Source of the DNA: JBCCSZ01 sp039821145
GTDB taxonomy: Bacteria > Bacteroidota > Bacteroidia > Chitinophagales > Saprospiraceae
DNA length: 64,000 nucleotides
Reading direction: 5' to 3'
NCBI GenBank assembly: GCA_039821145.1
Contig: JBCBOS010000031.1
Span: 40,097 to 104,096, forward strand
Positions within the stretch are counted from its first letter, which is position 1. The number at the start of each line of letters is the position of its first letter. Shown here piece by piece: positions 9,329-18,556 of this stretch. The translations under genes were made by a program, and so were the position numbers. The notes under the pieces were generated by a model, which ran no database searches, was not told the DNA's origin, and was given only the letters and a program-made list of their open reading frames with translations.

Positions 9329-11083
9329 ATGACAGTTCTAGCAACCATTGACTGGGTTTTTATCATTGCCTATTTTGCCCTGATCCTGGGCATTGCCTGG
9401 TGGGTCATCCAACAAAAAAACGATACCTCTGACGAATACTTCCTGGCCGGACGAAATCTGGGCTGGTTTGTCGTGGGCGCCTCCATTTTTGCTTCCAACA
9501 TCGGCTCGGAACACATTGTGGGCCTGGCTGGCTCGGGGGCGACAGACGGCGTGGCCATGGCCCATTACGAATTGCACGCCTGGTGCTTGCTGGTGCTCGG
9601 CTGGGTACTGGCGCCCTTTTACATGCGCTCCAAAATCTACACCATGCCCGAGTTTTTGGAAAAGCGCTTTTCTCCAAGCGCCCGATGGGTACTGTCCATC
9701 ATCTCCTTGGTGGCCTATGTACTGACCAAGGTGGCAGTGGGCATTTTTGCCGGAGGAATTGTCTTTGGCGTCTTGATGCCCGAGATCAATGTCATGGGAC
9801 TCAACAGCTTCTGGGTCGGCTCCATTTTGGTCATCTTGCTGACGGGCTTGTACACCATTTTGGGTGGACTCAAGGCAGTGGCGTATACGGAGGCCATCCA
9901 AACGGTCATCCTCATCATCGGGTCCTTATTGGTGACCTGGTACGGCTTAGATGCGCTGGGGGGCTGGGAAGAATTGCGGCGGATTGCAGGCTCGGAGATG
10001 TTCAACCTTTGGAAGCCCCTGGTACCAGATGGGATGGAGGGGACTTGGGCTCCTGTCAAGACCGACACCCAGATGGCTTGGTATTTCAACGACAATTATC
10101 CCTGGCTCGGCATGTTGTTCTGCGCGCCCATCATCGGCATGTGGTATTGGTGTACCGACCAGTACATTGTGCAGCGGATGCTGGGGTCGGCCAGTTTGAC
10201 CGAGGCAAGACGGGGAACCATTGCGGCTTCTTTCCTCAAACTACTGCCTGTCTTCATTTTCATCATTCCCGGCTTGATTTGCTTTGCGCTGGCATCGAGT
10301 GGCAAGATGGACAACATCAGTGCAGCCCTGCTCGACAGCGAAGGCAATCTGATCAACGCCAATGCCCAGCAGGCATTTCCCCTCTTGGTGGCCAGCGTAC
10401 TGCCTCCAGGCATTCGGGGCATCGTGGTGGCTGGTCTGCTGGCGGCCTTGATGAGTTCTTTGGCGGGGGTTTTCAACGCTTCCTCTACCCTCTTCACCAT
10501 GGACCTCTATTCCAAATTCCGCCCCGATACTTCTGAAAAGGGCTTGGTGCGGATTGGACGGATTGCGACGGGTGTCATGGTGGTCATTGGCTTGTTGTGG
10601 ATTCCTGTGATCCAGGGCAGTCGTGGTCTGTATGACTATCTACAAAGTGTACAAGGCTATTTGGCACCGCCCATTTTCGTGGTCTTTTTCTTTGGCGTGT
10701 TCAACAAACGACTCAATGCCAAGGGCTGTCTGGCGGCATTGGGCGTGGGCTTTGCCATGGGACTGTTCCGCTTGGCCATCGATACCCCGGTGGCACTTTC
10801 CGAGGGATTTGCCTACGAAGAAGGCTCTTTTTTCTGGATCATCAACAGCATCTTTTTCCAATACTACAGCTTGCTGATCTTTTTGGTGTGTGCCGTCGTC
10901 ATGGTGGCGGTAAGTTATGCCACCGAGGCGCCTGCCTACGAGCGCATCAAGGGCTTGACCTTTTCCACTTTGTCGGCAGAGGACCGAGCAGAAACCAAGG
11001 CCAGTTACACCACCTTCGACATTGTGGCCTCGGTCTTTGTGGTTTTGCTGATCCTGATCGCCTACATTTATTTCAGCGGTTGA
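9329..11083 (+). CDS. Sodium:solute symporter, SGLT-like (SSS family)
   Basis: A 584-residue integral membrane protein with about 14 hydrophobic segments. The GRNLGWFVVGASIFASNIGS motif and the following SEHIVGLAGSGA segment are characteristic of the SGLT branch of the solute:sodium symporter family, so a sugar or related polar solute is the probable substrate, driven by sodium. The start is the ATG preceding the first membrane helix. The length is usual for the family. It lies upstream of arsM in the same direction with a gap of ~108 bases; a -7-like box in that gap suggests separate transcription. Confidence 0.85.
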   Translation: MTVLATIDWVFIIAYFALILGIAWWVIQQKNDTSDEYFLAGRNLGWFVVGASIFASNIGSEHIVGLAGSGATDGVAMAHYELHAWCLLVLGWVLAPFYMRSKIYTMPEFLEKRFSPSARWVLSIISLVAYVLTKVAVGIFAGGIVFGVLMPEINVMGLNSFWVGSILVILLTGLYTILGGLKAVAYTEAIQTVILIIGSLLVTWYGLDALGGWEELRRIAGSEMFNLWKPLVPDGMEGTWAPVKTDTQMAWYFNDNYPWLGMLFCAPIIGMWYWCTDQYIVQRMLGSASLTEARRGTIAASFLKLLPVFIFIIPGLICFALASSGKMDNISAALLDSEGNLINANAQQAFPLLVASVLPPGIRGIVVAGLLAALMSSLAGVFNASSTLFTMDLYSKFRPDTSEKGLVRIGRIATGVMVVIGLLWIPVIQGSRGLYDYLQSVQGYLAPPIFVVFFFGVFNKRLNAKGCLAALGVGFAMGLFRLAIDTPVALSEGFAYEEGSFFWIINSIFFQYYSLLIFLVCAVVMVAVSYATEAPAYERIKGLTFSTLSAEDRAETKASYTTFDIVASVFVVLLILIAYIYFSG

Positions 11084-11157
11084 TGATCGCTGAGTGTATG
11101 AGTTTATAAGATGTGGGAACTGTAATCGGGCAGACAAGCCGGAAGACAGGAAGAATG

Positions 11158-11165
11158 TACATTTG
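11158..11165 (+). promoter_or_regulatory. Candidate -7 box (TACATTTG) for arsM
   Basis: The sequence fits the Bacteroidota -7 consensus TAnnTTTG and ends 26 bases before the arsM start codon. No good TTG-type -33 element is visible at the usual distance, so the call is tentative. Confidence 0.35.
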
Positions 11166-11191
11166 CTGCGAATGAACGCAAACGAACGAAT

Positions 11192-12247
11192 ATGAACGAA
11201 AAGCACAAAGAGGTACAGGCCTATTACGGCCAAGAGTTGACGGGCTCCGACGATCTGCAGACCAATGCCTGTTGTACCATCACGCCACCGCCGCCACACA
11301 TTCGGCAGGCGCTTGGACAGGTGCACGAAGAAGTCCAAAACAAGTACTACGGTTGTGGGCTAACCATCCCCTATGAATTGGAAGGGCTGCGCATTCTCGA
11401 TCTGGGCAGTGGCAGCGGCCGGGATTGTTACATCGCATCCCAACTGGTGGGCCAAGAAGGTTTTGTGGTGGGAGTGGACATGACAGACGAACAACTCGCC
11501 CTTGCCAATCAGTACATCGATCACCACATGGAGGTCTTTGGGTACAATCGTTCCAATGTCAAATTTCTCAAAGGAAACATCGAACAACTGGATCAATTGG
11601 AATTGGAAGAAGGCAGCTTCGACCTGATCATTTCCAACTGTGTCATCAACCTGGCGACGGACAAACAGAAAGTCCTGCGGGATGCGCATCGGCTGCTGAA
11701 GCCCGGCGGAGAACTTTACTTCAGCGATGTGTACTGCGACCGCCGCATTCCCACTCATCTGCAACAGGACCCAGTTCTTTGGGGAGAATGTCTCAGCGGA
11801 GCAATGTACTGGAATGATTTTCTCAAGGCTTCTCGAATCGCAGGCTTTACCGATCCGCGTTGTGTCGAAAGCCACAGCATCAGCTTGGAGAATGAGGAGT
11901 TGGAAGAAAAATTGGCAGGTTATCAGTTTTTCTCCGTTACCTACCGACTTTTCAAGATTGACGGCCTGGAGGAAGACTGTGAGGACTACGGGCAGGCCAT
12001 TCGGTACAAAGGCAGCATCGAGGGACAGGCCAATGCCTATCAGTTGGACGGCCATCATTTGTTTCCCGCCGGAAAAGTGATGCCTGTCTGTGGCAATACC
12101 TATTTGATGCTACAAGCCACTCGCTTCGAAAAACATTTCGACTTCTTTGGAAGCTTTGACACCCACTATGGCATCTACGAAGGTTGCGGAGGCAATATGC
12201 CCTTTCAGGCAGAGAGCCAAAGTGATGCCTCTGAGAGTTGTTGTTAA
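11192..12247 (+). CDS. arsM: Arsenite S-adenosylmethionine methyltransferase ArsM
   Basis: A 351-residue class I methyltransferase that would add methyl groups from SAM to As(III). The SAM motif is LDLGSGSGRD (69-78). The three cysteines expected for arsenite binding are in their usual contexts: Cys55 (YYGCG), Cys150 (ISNCVINL) and Cys200 (ECLSGA). A further Cys pair (27-28) precedes them, and the protein ends in a Cys-Cys doublet. The C-terminal ~130 residues are the ArsM accessory domain. The gene ends in a clear intrinsic terminator. An ArsS radical SAM gene and its partner occur ~36 kb away, so the product may feed arsenosugar synthesis rather than only volatile methylarsenicals. Confidence 0.85.
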   Translation: MNEKHKEVQAYYGQELTGSDDLQTNACCTITPPPPHIRQALGQVHEEVQNKYYGCGLTIPYELEGLRILDLGSGSGRDCYIASQLVGQEGFVVGVDMTDEQLALANQYIDHHMEVFGYNRSNVKFLKGNIEQLDQLELEEGSFDLIISNCVINLATDKQKVLRDAHRLLKPGGELYFSDVYCDRRIPTHLQQDPVLWGECLSGAMYWNDFLKASRIAGFTDPRCVESHSISLENEELEEKLAGYQFFSVTYRLFKIDGLEEDCEDYGQAIRYKGSIEGQANAYQLDGHHLFPAGKVMPVCGNTYLMLQATRFEKHFDFFGSFDTHYGIYEGCGGNMPFQAESQSDASESCC

Positions 12248-12270
12248 AAAATAGACACATTTCTAGACAA

Positions 12271-12320
12271 AGCCATCCGACCATCACCTGGTGCCGGATG
12301 GCTTTTGTTGTATTTTTTTT
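12271..12320 (+). terminator. Intrinsic terminator after arsM
   Basis: A perfect 9-bp stem, AGCCATCCG/CGGATGGCT (12271-12279 with 12295-12303), is followed by TTTTGTTGT and a run of eight T. Confidence 0.8.
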
Positions 12321-12378
12321 GAAGCCTTGGAACGATTTCTCTTCTCTCCAAGTTATCTACACATGACAAATCAACAAC

Positions 12379-12490
12379 CACATATGGTCCCCGTTCAATA
12401 CAGTCGTACTACCTACGAGCACAGGCGATGATGCACCATATGTGACACGCTGCAAAGCCCGATAGGTATCCAACTTATCGGGCTTTGTTC
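12379..12490 (+). ncRNA. Candidate structured small RNA with nested hairpins
   Basis: Two 10-base arms, CACATATGGT (12379-12388) and ACCATATGTG (12435-12444), are exact inverted copies. They enclose a smaller perfect stem, TCGTA/TACGA, around a five-base loop near 12402-12416. Ten bases downstream comes an 11-bp perfect hairpin (12454-12464 with 12476-12486) and a T-rich tail. The whole block sits between the arsM terminator and tRNA-Pro and has no coding potential. It could be a small RNA with its own terminator or a leader of the tRNA transcript. No known RNA family is recognised. Confidence 0.35.
12454..12490 (+). terminator. Hairpin upstream of tRNA-Pro
   Basis: A perfect 11-bp stem, AAAGCCCGATA/TATCGGGCTTT, is followed by TGTTCATTT, a weak U-tract. 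It lies 8 bases before tRNA-Pro, so it may terminate the upstream structured element or act as a processing signal. Confidence 0.55.
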
Positions 12491-12494
12491 ATTT

Positions 12495-12570
12495 AGGGAT
12501 GTAGCTTAGCGGCCAGAGCACTGGTTTTGGGAACCAGGAAGCGTCCGTTCGAATCGGACCATCCCTACCA
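12495..12570 (+). tRNA. tRNA-Pro (anticodon TGG)
   Basis: A 76-base cloverleaf. The acceptor arms AGGGATG and CATCCCT pair fully, the anticodon stem CTGGT/ACCAG holds a loop with TGG at positions 34-36, the T-stem is GTCCG/CGGAC around TTCGAAT, and CCA is encoded at 12568-12570. Confidence 0.95.
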
Positions 12571-12577
12571 ACTACCC

Positions 12578-12648
12578 TGATCCGTGGGGTAATGGCAACC
12601 TACCGGAATTTGGCTCCGGTGATGACAGTTCGAATCTGTCCGGATCAG
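12578..12648 (+). tRNA. tRNA-Gln (anticodon TTG)
   Basis: A 71-base cloverleaf seven bases after tRNA-Pro. The acceptor arms TGATCCG/CGGATCA pair, the anticodon stem CCGGA/TCCGG holds a loop with TTG, and the T-loop is TTCGAAT. CCA is not encoded, unlike its neighbour. A T-run (12652-12657) follows. The two tRNAs are probably co-transcribed. Confidence 0.95.
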
Positions 12649-12829
12649 CTCTTTTTTCTTCCCTTTCGCCTCTCCTTCTCACTTCCAGCAAGCCCCATCG
12701 GGCTGCTCTTTCGCTTTAGAAGAAATATCCCCACTTTCAACAACACCAACAAGGGCTACACAAAGTCTTCCGCAATTTGCATCCGCATCCCCCCTACCTT
12801 GCAGGCACTCAACAAATTATTATTCGAAC

Positions 12830-15421
12830 ATGACAAAGAAACTGATTTTACAAGTATTGGCACTGCTCGTCGGCAGCAGCGGCCTATTGCAAGCACAAAG
12901 CTGGTCGCAAATGGGAAGGAGCATCAGAGGTGTATCCGCCGACGACCAATTCGGCATCAGCTCTACGATGAACCAAGACGGAACCCGTTTTGCAGCTGGC
13001 GCCCCCCAATCCCTCGGCGAAAGGCGTGGCTATGTCCGGGCATTCTACTGGGCTGATCCCAACTGGGCTCAATCGGGAGACCAACTTTTTGGCGATGCCG
13101 TTGGCGACCGCTTTGGCCACTCTGTCTCCATCAATGACGAAGGAAATCGCCTTGCCGTGAGCGCCCCCTCCAATGACATTACAGGGACCGATGCGGGGCA
13201 AGTCAAGGTATTTGAACTGGACGACTCAACCCAGACCTGGGTTCAATTGGGACGCAATCTGCTCGGACGGCAAGGGGGAGAAACTTTTGGCTCCAGCGTG
13301 AGCTTGAATGCGGCGGGCACCCGCGTGGCAGTGGGTGTCAGCGGAAGCAATGCAGGCTTGGGAATCGCAAAAGCAGGAGGCGTTCGGGTCTACGAACTCC
13401 AAAATGACAGATGGATTCAACTGGGCAACGACATCCAGGGACAAAACACACTCGACGAATTTGGTACTGCCGTCAGCATCAATGCAGCAGGTGATCGGGT
13501 CGCCATCGGAGCTCCCAAAAACGACAGCAATGGCAATGACAGTGGAGAAGCCTACGTCTACGAGTTTCAAAATGGCGACTGGGTCCAATTGGGCAGTGAC
13601 ATCGGCGGAGAAGCAGCTGACGATTTGTTTGCAGAGACCATCAGCATCAATGCCAATGGCAACCGCATCGTGGCAGGCGCTCCGGAAAACGATGGCCGAG
13701 GTGGCGAATCGGGTCATGCGAGAGTGTACGAATTCCAGAATGGCAACTGGGTCCAACTGGGCAGCGACATCGATGGAGAAGCCTCCAGAGATTTTTCGGG
13801 CCGCTCCGTGGGCATGGACCAATCGGGAGATCGAATCATCATCGGCGCACCGGGCAATGATGGCGTCGGCAACCTGGCCGGACACGCTCGAATCTACGAA
13901 TGGGACGGCACCCAGTGGTCGCAAGTGGGTGGCGACATCGACTCAGAAAATGCCTCTGCCCTCGCTGGTCGTTCTTCCGACATCAGCGGATCAGGCTTCC
14001 GAGTGGTACTGACAGCCTCCTCTGCCAGTGACGTTTTGAACAAAGCCCGTGCAGGCAGGGCCAGTTGCCATCAGGTACCCGGCCCTTGCACAGTCAGCAT
14101 ACCCGATGCCAACTTCAAGGCAGCCCTGATTGCCAACACAGACATCAATACCAATGGCAATTCCGACATCGAATGCGACGAAGCCTCTGCCTACAGTGGT
14201 GGACTGGACCTGAGTGATGTTGGAATCACAGATTTGACGGGGATCGAGGCATTTGACAAGATCAGTGAATTGAATATCAACAACAACAATCAGCTGGTCG
14301 GCTTACCACTCGGACAGAATATCCAATTGACAAAGATCAGCTTCATCAACTGTGGTGCCATTGCCAGCATCGATGTATCCAACAGCAGTCTCTTGACAGA
14401 GTTGGTGGGAGGAAGATTTGCCAATCCACCTCTTCCCATCAGAAATCTCGATCTGACAAACAATCCACAACTGCGGGTTTTGTCGCTGCGCTATGTCCTT
14501 CTTTCCAACATTGACATCAGCCAAAACCTCCTTTTGGAAGAATGTACCCTTGCCTTTACCAAGATCAGAGAGGTAGATGTGAGCAAAAATACGGCACTCA
14601 CAAAACTCGAACTATCCGCAAACATCATCAGTGCCATCGACTTGTCACAAAACGTCAACCTACGCACCCTTGCGCTTGCCAATAATCAATTGACCAGTCT
14701 GAACATCGATCAAAATACCAAGCTACAAGACTTGTACCTCACCCGCAACCAATTGAACAGCATCAACCTCAGCAACAACACACAACTCGCCGAACTGTAC
14801 ATTGGACAAAACCAGTTGAGTAGCCTGGACCTCAGCAACAACACTCGCTTGTACGATTTGAACTGCTCGGACAATCAAATCCCTACACTCAAGGTAGACC
14901 ATCTCACTGGATTGGAATACCTGACAGCTTCAAAAAACCAATTTACTTCGATGGATCTTTCCAAAAACAGCAGGCTCCAATCCATCAACCTGAGTGACAA
15001 CCGCTTGACTGCATTGGACATCCGAAATGGGAACAATGCTGACATTTCAACAGGCGGTTTTGCGGTGCGAGACAATCCCGACCTCACTTGTATTGCCGTC
15101 GACGACTTGGCCCACGCCAATGCCAGTTGGACGCAAATCGATCCACAGATGAGCTTCAGCACCTCTTGCCTGACCAGCAGTCAAGAACGGCAAGTGGGTC
15201 GCCTGCTCATCTACCCCAACCCAACCCATGACCAGCTGACGGTTTCCCTCCCCAAGGGCATGCTGCTTCGACAGTTGGTTCTCACCGATATGCATGGACG
15301 GGAAGTGGTCCGCGGGACCCAAACAAGTATCTCGCTGGCAGACATAGCTGCTGGATTTTATGTACTCAAAATGGAAACAGATGAAGGACAATTTACATAC
15401 GGTAAAATTAGAAAGTGGTAG
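12830..15421 (+). CDS. T9SS surface protein: propeller-type repeats plus leucine-rich repeats
   Basis: An 863-residue exported protein with a signal peptide in residues 1-23. Residues ~25-400 contain about seven repeats of ~51 residues with the pattern 'VQLGxDI.GE...D.FG..VSIN..G.R.A.GAP.ND', a propeller-like FG-GAP relative. After a CTVSIPDANFK linker (~425) come leucine-rich repeats (~460-740) with the LDLSNN pattern. A T9SS type A sorting domain starting at YPNPTHD fills the last ~75 residues. The combination suggests an adhesin or cell-surface binding protein; the ligand is unknown. It follows the tRNA pair and ends at a hairpin terminator. Confidence 0.75.
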   Translation: MTKKLILQVLALLVGSSGLLQAQSWSQMGRSIRGVSADDQFGISSTMNQDGTRFAAGAPQSLGERRGYVRAFYWADPNWAQSGDQLFGDAVGDRFGHSVSINDEGNRLAVSAPSNDITGTDAGQVKVFELDDSTQTWVQLGRNLLGRQGGETFGSSVSLNAAGTRVAVGVSGSNAGLGIAKAGGVRVYELQNDRWIQLGNDIQGQNTLDEFGTAVSINAAGDRVAIGAPKNDSNGNDSGEAYVYEFQNGDWVQLGSDIGGEAADDLFAETISINANGNRIVAGAPENDGRGGESGHARVYEFQNGNWVQLGSDIDGEASRDFSGRSVGMDQSGDRIIIGAPGNDGVGNLAGHARIYEWDGTQWSQVGGDIDSENASALAGRSSDISGSGFRVVLTASSASDVLNKARAGRASCHQVPGPCTVSIPDANFKAALIANTDINTNGNSDIECDEASAYSGGLDLSDVGITDLTGIEAFDKISELNINNNNQLVGLPLGQNIQLTKISFINCGAIASIDVSNSSLLTELVGGRFANPPLPIRNLDLTNNPQLRVLSLRYVLLSNIDISQNLLLEECTLAFTKIREVDVSKNTALTKLELSANIISAIDLSQNVNLRTLALANNQLTSLNIDQNTKLQDLYLTRNQLNSINLSNNTQLAELYIGQNQLSSLDLSNNTRLYDLNCSDNQIPTLKVDHLTGLEYLTASKNQFTSMDLSKNSRLQSINLSDNRLTALDIRNGNNADISTGGFAVRDNPDLTCIAVDDLAHANASWTQIDPQMSFSTSCLTSSQERQVGRLLIYPNPTHDQLTVSLPKGMLLRQLVLTDMHGREVVRGTQTSISLADIAAGFYVLKMETDEGQFTYGKIRKW

Positions 15422-15442
15422 TGGTTTACCAATTCATCCATC

Positions 15443-15485
15443 AGGTGCCCAACACCGTCCTTCATTGATACAGGCACCTTTTCAT
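15443..15485 (+). terminator. Terminator after the propeller/LRR gene
   Basis: A stem AGGTGCC/GGCACCT (15443-15449 with 15473-15479) is followed by TTTTCATTT. The loop is long (23 bases), so strength is uncertain. Confidence 0.55.
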
Positions 15486-15514
15486 TTAATTGATACTTTC
15501 CCCTGAACATGCCT

Positions 15515-15549
15515 GGAGACCTCTAAATAGCCTATATTTGGGGGTCTCC
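15515..15549 (+). promoter_or_regulatory. Inverted repeat enclosing a -7-like promoter box
   Basis: GGAGACC (15515-15521) and GGTCTCC (15543-15549) are exact inverted copies. Between them lies TATATTTG (15533-15540), a match to the TAnnTTTG -7 box. It is ~75 bases upstream of the sensor kinase start, so it may be its promoter with an overlapping operator. It could also be a hairpin terminator, since TTTT follows. Confidence 0.4.
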
Positions 15550-15622
15550 TTTTAACAGGGACAAAAGGGACTTTTCCCACCCTGTCAAATGAATAACAGA
15601 CTGTCTCTAAACTCGAATTGTT

Positions 15623-18556
15623 TTGCTTCAACAAAGTCTCATCATCGCACTGTATTGTTTCGCCATCGCTGCAGCGGTCGCGCAGCAGCCCGTGACGATT
15701 GACCTCAATGAGACAGAAGACTTGCCCGATGTTGAATTCTACGACATCATCGAAGACAAGGGGGGATTCATTTGGCTGGCTGCCAGCAACGGTCTGTACA
15801 GATTTGATGGGAAAGAGTTCAAAAAGTACACTCATCCCGATCAAAAGGGACTGTCTATTTTTGACCTCAACCTGGACAAGGACGGGAGGATTTGGTGCAA
15901 CAATCTGGCCGGACAGCTCTTGTATGCCCAAGGCGATTCCCTTCACCTTTTCAAAGACATCGGCCCCGAGATTGACCACCACTTGATTGACATCATCTTA
16001 CAAGGAGAGTACCTCTACGCCTTTTCCCTCCTAGAGATTGTCAGCGTTCATCTCCGCACCAAGGAGTCAAAAACCATTTTTGCACCCAAAGACAGAGTCG
16101 GTGCGCCCTCGGTCATTGCCAACAAGCTGCGCTTCAATTGCGGCGATACGCTCTACACCATCCGCAAAGATCAGGTCGTTGCATTGCAGAGTGGAGAGGT
16201 GGTCAAAGGAGGAATCCAAGAAGAAACAAAAGACGCCTATGTATTTGGGGGAGGAGCTTATCTGTTTTTGCTGAAATACTTTGGCTACTACTCTTTGTAC
16301 AAGATTGACATCCGACAAAAAAAGTTTGTCCCCATCCCCATTCCAGAGGTACTTGAAGGGCTGCAAATTGTCTGCGTTCAGAGCAAAGAAGACAAATACT
16401 GGTTTTCGACCCTCAAGGGCGTCTTCGTTTTTACCTTTCAAAATGGGGCCTTCCAACTCAAGGCACACTATCTAGGCGACCATTTCATCAGCAAGTCCTT
16501 TACCGATTCGCAGGGCAACCATTGGTTGACAACTCTTGACAATGGCATTTTTGTGATGCCAAACATTCACTTGACAGAAATCGACCTCCCAGAATCTGTA
16601 CGCCAGATTTCACAGCTGGCCAAGATTTCTGATTCCAGTGTCGTCATGGGCACAGCAAAAGGAGGGTTGCATCGCTATGATCAACAAACAGGACAGATTC
16701 ACCAACTCCCACAGGTCAGCAAAGAACAAGTCCTTTACATCTCGCCTCTACTGGAGAGTCAGTCCTTCATCGCTGCTTATGCAGAAGATGCATTTTTGTA
16801 CAAGGATGAAACGGCACAACCACTGGGAGAATATTCAACCCTGGTCGTCAAAAGCATCTCCGCCTTGCCAGGTGATCGGATACTACTCGGCAATTATTCC
16901 AGCGCGAGGATCGCCCGCAGAAACAAGACCAGCTTACAGTACGAGGAGGAAAAATTTTTGCGTGGCAAGCGGGTGAGGAATACCTTTTACGACAGTGCAT
17001 ATCAAGACAAATACGTAGGCTACATCGATCAGTTGATTCGCTACGACTCCAATTTGGTGGCCAAGGAAATTCAGTTTCGTTCCAAGCCCATCTTCACCAT
17101 CGACATGGGCAGTACCATCGACGGGACAATCTGGATTGCAAGCGCCAACAAGGGACTCTTGGGACTTCGACGAGACAGCATTGTCTACCAATACACTCTG
17201 GAAAATGGCTTGCTGTCTAACACCCTCTTTCACCTTACCACAGACAGCCAATGCGTATGGCTTGCCACGGACAAAGGCATTCAAAAAATCAATCCTCAAT
17301 CAGGCACCATCCAATCTCTGACCAAGTCCGATGGCATGCCTTCTTATCACGTCTCAGGAATGGCCATCTTGGGCAACGACTTGCTCTTTGCCACCAACAA
17401 GGGGCTGTTCAGTCTGGGCAAAAACCAGTTGTCTTCCAAGTCATCTTTTCCAAGCATTTATTTCACGGGAGTGGCCATCAACAATCGAGACACCAGCATA
17501 CTCCCCTCCTACCAACTGCCGTACCATAAAAACAACTTGGACATTTCCTTTTTCTCCAACGGATTTCAATCGGATGAATCCATCGCCTATCAATACCGAC
17601 TGAAAAGTACTACGAATGAAAAGTGGAAACAACTCCCGATGGGCATTTCCAACATTCAGTTCAACTCACTGTCGCCCGGCAGCTACCGTTTTGAAGTGCA
17701 GGCCGTCAATCCCAAACAAGGCACCCAATCAAAAAGCATTGCCATTGACATTCGCATCCTCAAGCCCTATTGGAGACAGCTCTGGTTTCAGTTGTCGATC
17801 GGCGGTCTGGTCGCTTTGCTGCTGTCCCTCATCATCGGTCAGCAAATGAAAGTCCGAGAAGAAAAGCAGCGCATTCTGTTCAAGCAATTGGAACAAGAAA
17901 AGGCATTAATCAGTGCCAATCTGGAAAGCTTGCGTTCTCAGATGAACCCACACTTCATCTTCAATGCCTTGACAGCCATTCAGGAATACATCATGATGAA
18001 TGAAAAAATCCTGGCCAGCGAATACCTCGTCAAATTTTCCCGACTCATCAGAATGTACCTGGAACACAGCCAGGAAGACATGATCCCCATCGCCAGAGAG
18101 ATCGAAGCCCTGCGACTGTACCTGGCCCTGGAAAAAGAACGATTTGAAAACAGCATCGACATCCAGCTGGACATAGACCCACAACTGGACCTGACAGCCC
18201 ATACCATTCCCTCGCTGCTGATCCAACCCTATGTGGAAAATGCCATCAAGCACGGCCTTTTGCACCGACTGGACAAGCGCTCCTTGCTCATTCAATTTAC
18301 CAAAAGAGAAGATGCCATTTTGTGTACGGTCCGAGACAATGGGGTGGGCAGAAAACGGGCCATGGAAATCCAGCGCAGCAGAAACCCCAAGCATGTTTCC
18401 TTCGCCACCAGCGCCAATCAGGTACGACTTTCGCTGATCAACCAAAACAGCGAGCCACCCATCGTGGTCGACGTTCAAGATCTGTACGAGCAGGGAAATG
18501 CTGCGGGCACTCAAGTGAACATCACCATTCCCACAACCACCAAAGCCATCATATGA
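15623..18556 (+). CDS. Propeller-type sensor histidine kinase (LytS/His_kinase family)
   Basis: A 977-residue membrane sensor. A signal-like N-terminus (1-21) leads into a large periplasmic part of two-component-regulator propeller repeats (~35-600) and a Y_Y_Y domain (~630-710). One membrane helix (~720-742), a coiled linker and a LytS-type kinase core follow, with His777 in NPHFIFN as phospho-acceptor and an ATPase N-box near QPYVENAIKHGL. The frame contains no ATG before the signal segment: an in-frame stop lies at 15608, and TTG at 15623 is the only plausible start. It overlaps the response regulator gene by four bases (ATGA). The stimulus is unknown. Confidence 0.85.
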   Translation: MLQQSLIIALYCFAIAAAVAQQPVTIDLNETEDLPDVEFYDIIEDKGGFIWLAASNGLYRFDGKEFKKYTHPDQKGLSIFDLNLDKDGRIWCNNLAGQLLYAQGDSLHLFKDIGPEIDHHLIDIILQGEYLYAFSLLEIVSVHLRTKESKTIFAPKDRVGAPSVIANKLRFNCGDTLYTIRKDQVVALQSGEVVKGGIQEETKDAYVFGGGAYLFLLKYFGYYSLYKIDIRQKKFVPIPIPEVLEGLQIVCVQSKEDKYWFSTLKGVFVFTFQNGAFQLKAHYLGDHFISKSFTDSQGNHWLTTLDNGIFVMPNIHLTEIDLPESVRQISQLAKISDSSVVMGTAKGGLHRYDQQTGQIHQLPQVSKEQVLYISPLLESQSFIAAYAEDAFLYKDETAQPLGEYSTLVVKSISALPGDRILLGNYSSARIARRNKTSLQYEEEKFLRGKRVRNTFYDSAYQDKYVGYIDQLIRYDSNLVAKEIQFRSKPIFTIDMGSTIDGTIWIASANKGLLGLRRDSIVYQYTLENGLLSNTLFHLTTDSQCVWLATDKGIQKINPQSGTIQSLTKSDGMPSYHVSGMAILGNDLLFATNKGLFSLGKNQLSSKSSFPSIYFTGVAINNRDTSILPSYQLPYHKNNLDISFFSNGFQSDESIAYQYRLKSTTNEKWKQLPMGISNIQFNSLSPGSYRFEVQAVNPKQGTQSKSIAIDIRILKPYWRQLWFQLSIGGLVALLLSLIIGQQMKVREEKQRILFKQLEQEKALISANLESLRSQMNPHFIFNALTAIQEYIMMNEKILASEYLVKFSRLIRMYLEHSQEDMIPIAREIEALRLYLALEKERFENSIDIQLDIDPQLDLTAHTIPSLLIQPYVENAIKHGLLHRLDKRSLLIQFTKREDAILCTVRDNGVGRKRAMEIQRSRNPKHVSFATSANQVRLSLINQNSEPPIVVDVQDLYEQGNAAGTQVNITIPTTTKAII

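Noticed and set aside
12592..13056. Plus-strand frame starting inside tRNA-Gln
   Set aside because: It overlaps a clear tRNA and then the signal peptide of the propeller/LRR gene in another frame.
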